7,839 nt of DNA, from NCBI GenBank assembly GCA_031396835.1, contig JANNLO010000099.1:1-7839 (forward strand), written 5' to 3'. The notes under the pieces are model-generated. The model worked only from the letters and a program-made list of their open reading frames with translations. It did not search any database and was not told where the DNA came from. Within the stretch, counting starts at the first letter, position 1. The number at the start of each line of letters is the position of its first letter. This DNA comes from Snowella sp031396835 (lineage in GTDB: Bacteria > Cyanobacteriota > Cyanobacteriia > Cyanobacteriales > Microcystaceae). This document shows positions 1 to 6,081 of the stretch, one piece after another. The position numbers and the translations under genes are program-made.

Positions 1-107
1 CCAAGAGCGGCAAAAAAGGGAGAGGAATGCTGGTGATCAATAAACTCATTTGCAAATAAATGATTCAGCTATGGTGACTTCACTTAATTTACAGTAAGAA
101 TTGACAC

Positions 108-129
108 TCCTCCTCCTAAAGAACGAGGA
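108..129 (-). repeat. Right-end subterminal hairpin of the IS605-like relic
   Basis: On the + strand TCCTC at 111-115 pairs with GAGGA at 125-129 around a 9-base loop; the stem looks worn compared with the longer perfect stems usual for such ends. The adjacent 101-107 segment reads TGTCAA on the minus strand, matching the usual right-end terminus of these elements. In TnpB elements this region is also the 3' part of the guide (omega) RNA. Confidence 0.45.
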
Positions 130-216
130 TTCTTAATTCATTGACTGACCTTTAAGCACTATGTCCTTTCGGCAATTCTTAAACCTCTCAACCGCACAAA
201 GTACCAATTGCAAAGC

Positions 217-454
217 CTAATTCATAGTAACCCCAGAGGGTCTATCTCCAAAAGCGTACTAGGATATTCCCTAGAGTTCGGGTATGCCCTACCCTACTTA
301 ATGATTGAACCAAATTATTTATTTTCTGGTAGAGAGAATGCGTTGATTCTCCGACTGTTTTAAGAGTTATCGCCGCTCTTTGTCCTACAATTAATGCCGA
401 AAAGTGTATCTTATGTTTCACGATGGCAAAGGAGTTTAACCTTGACTTTTCCAT
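217..454 (-). pseudogene. tnpB remnant (C-terminal scrap, frameshifted)
   Basis: The minus strand is open from an ATG at 454 to a stop at 242 (70 codons). Near its end it reads SLSRVGHTRTLGN, which resembles the segment just after the zinc-finger/RuvC III region of IS1341-type TnpB proteins (commonly LSTVGHTGT...). A second TnpB-like tail, YAFGDRPSG, appears from 258 in a frame shifted by one base and stops at 217, so the two halves look like one tail broken by a frameshift. No CxxC zinc-finger pairs and no RuvC DED residues are present, so the product cannot be an active nuclease. The N-terminal 40 residues are not recognised and may be noise or deletion-junction sequence. The comparison is from memory of the family, not from a search. 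It lies wholly inside the IS605-like relic. Confidence 0.38.
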
Positions 455-468
455 TTTAACGCAAAGTC

Positions 469-480
469 GTCCTAAAGGAC
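469..480 (-). repeat. Left-end subterminal hairpin of the IS605-like relic
   Basis: GTCCTAAAGGAC is an inverted repeat (GTCCT/AGGAC with a 2-base centre, or GTCC/GGAC with a TAAA loop). It lies just upstream, on the minus strand, of a segment reading CTTTGCGTTAAAATGG, which resembles the leader before tnpB in cyanobacterial IS1341-like elements. It shares TCCTAAAG with the hairpin at the other end. Confidence 0.42.
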
Positions 481-490
481 AAGGTTTTTA

Positions 491-719
491 CCCAATTTCC
501 TGATAACCCTTAGTTGCAATTTTAAGATATTTTGATTTTTGGGTCGTGGTTGATGAATAAACTTTTCAGCTTTGGCAAGGGAAAAAGGCAAGAGGCTTAA
601 AATTTCTTGTTACAGATTGCTTGAAAGTTGTAATAATGCCAAATAAATAGGTCATAGTTGAAGTTAATTTGTTTTTTAATCTCAGAGTTTGCGGTCATCT
701 AATTTTTTAAATTTTAATA
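491..719 (+). other. A/T-rich upstream leader of the acylase gene
   Basis: This stretch has no convincing reading frame on either strand, no HIP1 site and no RNA-like structure that I can see. It lies between the IS605-like relic and the acylase start and so should hold the acylase promoter. Together with the relic it explains the whole gene-free interval from 101 to 719. Confidence 0.5.
621..649 (+). promoter_or_regulatory. Candidate sigma-70-type promoter for the acylase
   Basis: TTGAAA at 621-626 (5 of 6 to the -35 consensus) is followed after 17 bases by TAAATA at 644-649, a weak -10 (3 of 6). An alternative -10 is TGTAAT at 629-634 with TTGTTA at 607-612. In DNA this A/T-rich such matches arise by chance often, so this is only a candidate. 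The 5' leader would be roughly 60 bases long. Confidence 0.2.
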
Positions 720-2834
720 ATGAATAAAAAAGTGAATTATACAAAATTACCAATAAAAAGTAAAAGATTTTTGTGGATTTTAGGATTAATTTTTAGCTTA
801 TTGATAATAACAAAAATGCCAGTATTAGGAGCCGACAAAACTGAAATTCTTTGGGATACTTGGGGTGTTCCTCATATTTTTGCTCAAGATAATCAAGCTT
901 TATTCAAATCTTTTGGTTGGGCGCAAACCCATAGTCACGGTAATTTAATTTTAAAGCTTTACGGTCAGGCTAGGGGACGAGCGGCAGAATATTGGGGAAT
1001 TAATGAATTAGCGTCTGATCAATTTGTTCAGATGATGGGAATTCCTGAACGAGCAAATAGTTGGTATCAATCACAAACTTCTGAGATGAAGTCTAATTTA
1101 GAGGCTTTTGCTCAAGGAATTAATCAATATGTTCAACAGCATCCAACAGAAATTGATGAAGGTGTTAAAGTAGTTTTACCTATTACTGGAGTTGATGTTT
1201 TAGCCCATATACAACGGGTTTTATATTTTCAGTTTTTGACGAATTCTCAACAAGTGGAATCGTTAAAAATTAGCAGACCAAATGCGGGATCTAATGCTTG
1301 GGCGATCGCGCCGAAAAAATCAGTTTCAGGTAACGCAATGTTATTAGCAAATCCCCATCTACCTTGGTCAGATTCTTTTCTGTTTTATGAAGCCCAATTG
1401 AATGCACCTGAACTCAATCTTTATGGAGCGGCTTTAGTGGGAATGCCGATGTTGGCGATCGCGTTTAATGATTATTTAGGTTGGACTTTAACGGTTAATG
1501 ATCCCCATAATGTCAATTTGTATGAATTAAATCTCAAGGATCAAGGCTATCTTTGGGATGGAGAAGTGAAACAATTTACGACTGAGACAAAAAAATTAAA
1601 AATAAAACAAAATAACGGCAATTTTCAGGAATTAGAATGGGACGTTAAACATTCAGTTCATGGCGTGGTGCTTTCCCAAGTTGGCGATCGCGCTTATGCT
1701 TTACGAGTGGCGGGTTTAGACCGTTCCCAGGCAATTGAACAATTTTGGCAAATGGGAAAATCCACCAATTTATCAACTTTTGAAAAAGCTTGGCAAAAAC
1801 TGCAAATTCCCATGTTTAATGTACTTTATGCCGATAAACAGGGAGAAATTTTTTATCTTTATAATGCGATCGCGCCCAAACGTTCGGGTGACTGGTCATT
1901 TTGGCAAGGACTGATTGCGGGAAATACTTCTAAAAACCTTTGGACAGAATTTTTGTCTTATCAAGATTTACCTAAATTACGTAATCCCGTCACAGGTTGG
2001 TTACAAAATACAAATGATCCACCTTGGACAAGCACTTTTCCAACTCAATTAAACCCGAAAAACTACGCGCCCAATTTAGCAGGATCTTCCCTTGTTGATG
2101 CACCCAATATTTTTCGGACTCAACGTTCTATTAAGTTATTAAAAGGCAAAAAAAAGCTCAGTTTTGAAGAAATGATTAACCATAAATTCTCATCTCATTT
2201 AGAAATGGCTGATCGCATTCTTCCCTTTTTAATTCCCGCCGCCAAACTATTAGCAAATCCCTTGGGAATAGAAGCAGCAGAAGTTTTAGAAAAATGGGAT
2301 CGTCAAACAAATACAAACAGCCGAGGCGCGGCCTTATTTACACTTTGGACATCTACTTTAGGACAAAAACGCATCTTTTCTAAACCTTGGCAAGAAACCG
2401 ATCCTTTAAATACACCGACAGGTTTAGCTGATATTAATACAGCTTTAGCTGTTTTAGAGGGTGTTGCTGCTCAGATGAAATATCTTTATGGTTCTCTTGA
2501 TCTCACTTGGGGAGAAGTGGTTAAAATGCAAGTAGGAAAATATCAACTTCCTAGTAATGGCGGGCCAGGTGAGTTGGGAAGTTTTCGAGTTTTGAATTTA
2601 CAATCAACTGCAAATGAGAAATTTCAAGCTGTTTTTGGAGATAGTTTTATTGCTGTGATCGCCTTTTCTGATCCCATTCAAGCCAAAGTTTTAACGGTTT
2701 ATGGAAATGCGAGCCAACCCCAATCACCTCACTTTGGGGATCAATTATCTCTCTATGCTAAAAATCAGTTAAGAACTGTTTGGCGCGATCGCAAAGAAAT
2801 TGAATCTCACTTAGAATTACGAGAAAAACTTTAA
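720..2834 (+). CDS. Penicillin acylase / AHL acylase family Ntn-hydrolase, exported
   Basis: A 704-residue amidase of the penicillin acylase (peptidase S45) family, which hydrolyses the amide bond of acylated amines such as N-acyl homoserine lactones or beta-lactam side chains. A lysine-rich start and hydrophobic core (about residues 17-37) form a signal peptide or anchor, with likely cleavage near VLG-AD (37/38), so it should act in the periplasm or outside. The alpha chain carries the family opening WDTWGVPHIFAQD (45-57) and the GQARGRAAEYWG segment (82-93). Autoprocessing is expected at G190-S191 (NAG|SNAW), making S191 the N-terminal nucleophile of the beta chain. H213 (NPHLPW) falls exactly at beta-23, the active-site-supporting His position in PvdQ-type acylases; GWTLTVND (254-261) and NTNDPP (430-435; N432 the likely oxyanion Asn) follow. 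The C-terminal GNASQPQSPHFGDQ motif (662-675) is intact. The start is supported by the signal peptide; no clear Shine-Dalgarno is seen. Length is in the family range, on the short side. The family is certain; the substrate is not. Annotation as an AHL acylase (as for Anabaena AiiC) is inference. Confidence 0.93.
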   Translation: MNKKVNYTKLPIKSKRFLWILGLIFSLLIITKMPVLGADKTEILWDTWGVPHIFAQDNQALFKSFGWAQTHSHGNLILKLYGQARGRAAEYWGINELASDQFVQMMGIPERANSWYQSQTSEMKSNLEAFAQGINQYVQQHPTEIDEGVKVVLPITGVDVLAHIQRVLYFQFLTNSQQVESLKISRPNAGSNAWAIAPKKSVSGNAMLLANPHLPWSDSFLFYEAQLNAPELNLYGAALVGMPMLAIAFNDYLGWTLTVNDPHNVNLYELNLKDQGYLWDGEVKQFTTETKKLKIKQNNGNFQELEWDVKHSVHGVVLSQVGDRAYALRVAGLDRSQAIEQFWQMGKSTNLSTFEKAWQKLQIPMFNVLYADKQGEIFYLYNAIAPKRSGDWSFWQGLIAGNTSKNLWTEFLSYQDLPKLRNPVTGWLQNTNDPPWTSTFPTQLNPKNYAPNLAGSSLVDAPNIFRTQRSIKLLKGKKKLSFEEMINHKFSSHLEMADRILPFLIPAAKLLANPLGIEAAEVLEKWDRQTNTNSRGAALFTLWTSTLGQKRIFSKPWQETDPLNTPTGLADINTALAVLEGVAAQMKYLYGSLDLTWGEVVKMQVGKYQLPSNGGPGELGSFRVLNLQSTANEKFQAVFGDSFIAVIAFSDPIQAKVLTVYGNASQPQSPHFGDQLSLYAKNQLRTVWRDRKEIESHLELREKL

Positions 2835-2855
2835 CTTTAAAATGATATTTTAAGT
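2834..2855 (+). terminator. Weak A/T stem-loop just after the acylase stop
   Basis: ACTTTAAAAT (2834-2843) can pair with ATTTTAAGT (2847-2855) with one bulged T and a 3-base loop, starting at the last base of the stop codon. Only one G-C pair and no downstream T-run are present, so it is a poor intrinsic terminator. It may merely be a 3'-end processing structure or chance. Confidence 0.18.
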
Positions 2856-2964
2856 CCATATTCTGTAAAATTAGTTAGGATAAAATCATAGTGATTCAGA
2901 CGATATGTTTTCGTAATTTTATTAACACAAAAATTTAGGTTCCCATGCTAATATTAAGAACTTA

Positions 2965-2970
2965 TATGAT
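2965..2970 (+). promoter_or_regulatory. Candidate -10 box for the kinase-cyclase operon
   Basis: TATGAT (5 of 6 to the consensus) lies 30 bases before the kinase ATG, in the 166-base gap after the acylase. No matching -35 is found 17 bases upstream, so it would be an activator-dependent or extended type if real. A competing TAAAAT lies at 2881-2886. The gap is long enough for the pair to have its own promoter, but readthrough from the acylase cannot be excluded. Confidence 0.22.
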
Positions 2971-3000
2971 TTTATTCAGTCAATTAGCTAAGTAGATTTT

Positions 3001-6000
3001 ATGAAAAATTCACTCTTAGCCAGTATTTTACACATTCGTTCTTCCCTAAATCTCCAAAAGATTCTTCAGACAACTGTTGAAGAAGTTTGTGAATTATTCA
3101 CCGTTCAGCGAGCGATTATTTATCGTTTTGATCTTGATGGGAATCGGCAGGCAATTGTTGAATCAGTTAAAAAATCTTTTCCTTCAATTCTTTATGAAGA
3201 TCTATCTTTTATTGCAACAGATTTAGCCTCTTGCCAGCAACATCAAGTAGCAGTTTTTACTAATATTAATACTGATGAAAGAGATGAAATTAAGAGAAAT
3301 TTTTTAGTATTATTTCAGACTCAATCATTAATGAAAATTCCGATTTATTTTGATAAAACTATTTGGGGAAAATTAGAGCTTCATGATTGTTTAAGTCCTC
3401 GTAATTGGTCGGAACAAGAGATTGAAGATTTGCGGCATTTAAGTGAGCATTTAGAATCAGCAATAGAACAGGCAATTCGAGTAGAACAATTAGAAAAATC
3501 TCATCAGAAATTAGCCTTGCAAGTTGAACAAAAAAAACTCAAATCCCGAAATTGTCAGGAGCTAGAAACCTTGCTTGCAAAAGATCAAGAAGATTTACAA
3601 ATATTTCCAGAACAAGCAGATAATGAGAGTTGGGATTCTAGTATTAATAATCTTAAAAAAAGTCAGGAGCGATTGCAATTAGCCTTAGAAGGTTCAGGAG
3701 ATGGGCTTTGGGATTGGAATATTGCAACTGGAGAAGTTTATTTAAGTTCTCGTTGGCTGAGAATGTTGGGATATGATGAAAATGGACTTCCAGATAATGT
3801 TGAAAGTTGGATAAATTTGATTCATCCCTACGATAAATTTTGGGTTTTAGACATCTTAGATCAACATCTGCAAAATAATTCGATTCCCTATCATTTTGAT
3901 TATAGACTCTTGGCAAAATCAGGAGAATATGTCTGGATTTCTAATTTTGGTAAAGTTGTTCAATGGGATGAAATAGGTCGTCCTTTACGCATGGCAGGGA
4001 TTCATCGGGATATCCGCGATCGCAAACAAATAGAAGAGGCTTTAATTAAAAGAGAGGCATTGCTTTTAGATGCCCAAGAAGTTGCTCAAATCGGCAATTG
4101 GGAATTTGATTGCATTACTCAAAAAGTTACCTGGACACAACAAATGTATAAAATATTGGATTGTGATCCTCTTTTTGGAGAACCCAGTTATCCAGAAAAT
4201 TTAAACCTTTTTGTCCCAGAAGATGGAGAAATTTTGCATCAGGCGATTGAAAAAGCTCTTAAAACAGGAAAATCATATCAATTAACTCTACGTCATCTTG
4301 TTCCTGATGGTTCTCTTCGTTATATTAAGGTTATCGGTCAAATCGAATTTAATTTCTCGGCTCAGGCAAGTCGTTTATATGGCACGGCTCAGGATGTGAC
4401 TCGTCAAATTTTAGCGGAACAGGCTCTTCAACATCAGTTAAATAAGGCTTTGTTATTACAAAAATTAACCGACAAGATTCGACAAAAGCTTAATTCTAAT
4501 GAAATTTTTCAGACTGCTGCCGAAGAAATTGGCAAAGTTTTTCAGGTCAATCGTTGTTTATTGCATACTATTGCGATCGCGCCTTATGCTTTTCCCTTTG
4601 CCCAACTGTCTTTTGTTGCAGAATATTTGAAGGGCAATTATCCGTCGGTTTTATCAACTCAGATTCCTGTTGAAAATAATCCTCACTTAGACAAATTAAC
4701 TTCTCAAGAAAAGGCGATCGCCTCGAATAATGTTTATCAAGAAACTGATTTACAAAATGCGATTCATATTTGCCATGAACTTGAATTAAAGTCGATGTTG
4801 GCAGTTGGAACATTTTATCAGGGAAAACTGAATGGTTTGATTGCCATTCATCAATGCGATCGCTTTCGTTGTTGGACAGAAGATGAAATTGAATTAATTG
4901 AATCTGTTGCTGCTCAAGTTGGAATTGCGATCGCTCAATCCCAATTATTAGAACAAGAAAAACACCGACTCACGCAACTCGAACACAAAAATCAGGAACT
5001 TATTTTAGCGAATCAAGAAGCCGAAACTGCGAACAAAGCAAAAAGTGAATTTTTGGCGAATATGAGTCATGAAATTCGGACTCCTCTGAATGCGGTTTTA
5101 GGGTTTAGTTATCTTTTAGAAGATATTGTCACCGATCCTGAAGGTCTAGAATATTTAGAAGCAATTAGTTCTAGTGGCAAAAATTTATTAACTTTAATTA
5201 ATGATGTTCTCGATCTTTCTCGGATTGAAGCGGGCAAAATGACTCTCCAATTTGAAACTGTTAATCTGAGAAAATTAATCGAATCTATTGAACAAATGTT
5301 TGTTTATACCGCCAAGAAAAAACAACTTAAATTAGCATTTAATATTGAAGAAAATGTTCCTTACAACATTAAAATAGACGGTATTCGTCTGCGTCAAAAT
5401 TTAGTTAATCTAATTGGTAATGCTTTAAAATTTACAGAAGTTGGAGGAGTGCAAGTGACTATTTCTTCCTATTCTTCAAAATCAAATCAACCTGATCAAA
5501 TAGGATTAAAAATTGCAATCAAAGATACAGGGATTGGCATTGCGCCCAGTAGTCAAAAAAAGATTTTTGAAGCCTTTACTCAACATGATGGTCAAAGCAC
5601 TCGCAAATATGGTGGAACAGGCTTAGGATTATCAATTACCGAACGGCTTACTAAAATGATGGGAGGACGAATTGAATTAGAAAGTAAGGTAGATCAAGGA
5701 AGTACTTTTGCACTTTATTTTAATGATGTTAGTATTTGTCCTCTTGAGTTAAATAATTCTCCTAATTTGATAATTGATGAAGTTAGAAAAAATGAAATTA
5801 TTAATCTTTCTCCGTTTCAAAAAACTGAACTATTAGCTAAATTATCTGATGAAAATATTACTCACTTTTTTAAATTACAAAAGACTTTAGCGATCGCCGA
5901 TCTAGAAAATTTTGTGTCATGCTTATTCAAATTGGGAGAAGATTATCAATGTTCTTTGATCTTAGACTATGCGAATATTTTAGAAAAACAATTAAATAAC

Positions 6001-6078
6001 TATGATTGGACAAATATTCCCACAACTATTGAGTCTTTTAAACTCATTAAAGAAACTTTAACAAATAATATTAAATAA
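3001..6078 (+). CDS. Multi-sensor histidine kinase GAF-PAS-PAS-GAF-HisKA-HATPase
   Basis: A 1025-residue soluble sensor kinase with no signal peptide or membrane segment. Order: GAF (about 12-155); charged coiled-coil linker (160-225); PAS/PAC 1 (222-345; GLWDWN near its start, GIHRDIRDRKQ at its end); PAS/PAC 2 (350-475; IGNWEFD, then GTAQDVTRQ); GAF 2 (about 485-648, with the cyanobacterial wording LNGLIAIHQCD); coiled coil (650-685); HisKA with H690 in MSHEIRTPLN; HATPase_c with N-box N807 (NLIGNALKF), G1 DTGIG (842-846), F-box KIFEAF (854-859) and G2 GGTGLGL (871-877). All residues for autophosphorylation are present. No receiver domain is attached. The last 90 or so residues (935-1025) form a helical tail resembling HPt domains but without a phosphoacceptor His. 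No chromophore Cys in a CH motif is apparent in either GAF, so the ligands are unknown. The ATG at 3001 gives a full GAF start; the upstream RBS is weak. It sits 3 bases before the response regulator that is its likely partner. Confidence 0.95.
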   Translation: MKNSLLASILHIRSSLNLQKILQTTVEEVCELFTVQRAIIYRFDLDGNRQAIVESVKKSFPSILYEDLSFIATDLASCQQHQVAVFTNINTDERDEIKRNFLVLFQTQSLMKIPIYFDKTIWGKLELHDCLSPRNWSEQEIEDLRHLSEHLESAIEQAIRVEQLEKSHQKLALQVEQKKLKSRNCQELETLLAKDQEDLQIFPEQADNESWDSSINNLKKSQERLQLALEGSGDGLWDWNIATGEVYLSSRWLRMLGYDENGLPDNVESWINLIHPYDKFWVLDILDQHLQNNSIPYHFDYRLLAKSGEYVWISNFGKVVQWDEIGRPLRMAGIHRDIRDRKQIEEALIKREALLLDAQEVAQIGNWEFDCITQKVTWTQQMYKILDCDPLFGEPSYPENLNLFVPEDGEILHQAIEKALKTGKSYQLTLRHLVPDGSLRYIKVIGQIEFNFSAQASRLYGTAQDVTRQILAEQALQHQLNKALLLQKLTDKIRQKLNSNEIFQTAAEEIGKVFQVNRCLLHTIAIAPYAFPFAQLSFVAEYLKGNYPSVLSTQIPVENNPHLDKLTSQEKAIASNNVYQETDLQNAIHICHELELKSMLAVGTFYQGKLNGLIAIHQCDRFRCWTEDEIELIESVAAQVGIAIAQSQLLEQEKHRLTQLEHKNQELILANQEAETANKAKSEFLANMSHEIRTPLNAVLGFSYLLEDIVTDPEGLEYLEAISSSGKNLLTLINDVLDLSRIEAGKMTLQFETVNLRKLIESIEQMFVYTAKKKQLKLAFNIEENVPYNIKIDGIRLRQNLVNLIGNALKFTEVGGVQVTISSYSSKSNQPDQIGLKIAIKDTGIGIAPSSQKKIFEAFTQHDGQSTRKYGGTGLGLSITERLTKMMGGRIELESKVDQGSTFALYFNDVSICPLELNNSPNLIIDEVRKNEIINLSPFQKTELLAKLSDENITHFFKLQKTLAIADLENFVSCLFKLGEDYQCSLILDYANILEKQLNNYDWTNIPTTIESFKLIKETLTNNIK

Positions 6079-6081
6079 AAT

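Larger units (their letters stand above)
101..490 (-). mobile_element. Degraded IS200/IS605-type (IS1341-like) element, internally deleted
   Basis: Seen: read on the minus strand, the stretch begins with a hairpin-forming palindrome (GTCC-TTTA-GGAC, + positions 469-480) and ends with a second, imperfect hairpin (+ 108-129). Both contain CTTTAGGA in the same orientation (+ 470-477 and 114-121). The second is followed by GTGTCAA, giving a TCAA end at + 101-104. Known: IS200/IS605 elements have subterminal hairpins at both ends in the same orientation rather than terminal inverted repeats, and several cleave after TCAA at the right end. A complete TnpB-only element would be roughly 1.3-1.8 kb, so about 390 bases means a large internal deletion. 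The right boundary (101) is fairly precise; the left one (about 485-510) is a guess, because no obvious TTAC-like target was found. No TnpA is present. It could instead be a MITE-like derivative mobilised in trans. Confidence 0.5.

Noticed and set aside
1..50. Possible minus-strand start at 50 reading MSLLITSIPLPFLPLL off the window edge
   Set aside because: Sixteen open codons with no ribosome site are not enough; the hydrophobic run could be chance in T-rich antisense DNA.
1..59. Possible 3' tails of an upstream + strand gene (one frame stops at 41-43, another at 57-59)
   Set aside because: Two different frames are open for so few codons that neither can be preferred, and neither tail is recognisable.
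3232..3243. C78-Q-Q-H81 in the first kinase GAF as a bilin-binding Cys-His motif
   Set aside because: It lies before the VFTNI strand, not at the helix position where phytochrome/CBCR cysteines sit; that position aligns with about I97 and has no Cys.
3653..3916. 87-codon minus-strand open frame inside the kinase gene
   Set aside because: It lies antisense to the PAS 1 coding region, has no recognisable domain, and is explained by the codon pattern of the real gene.
4568..4813. 81-codon minus-strand open frame inside the kinase gene
   Set aside because: It is antisense to the GAF 2 coding region, with no domain or ribosome site; a shadow frame.
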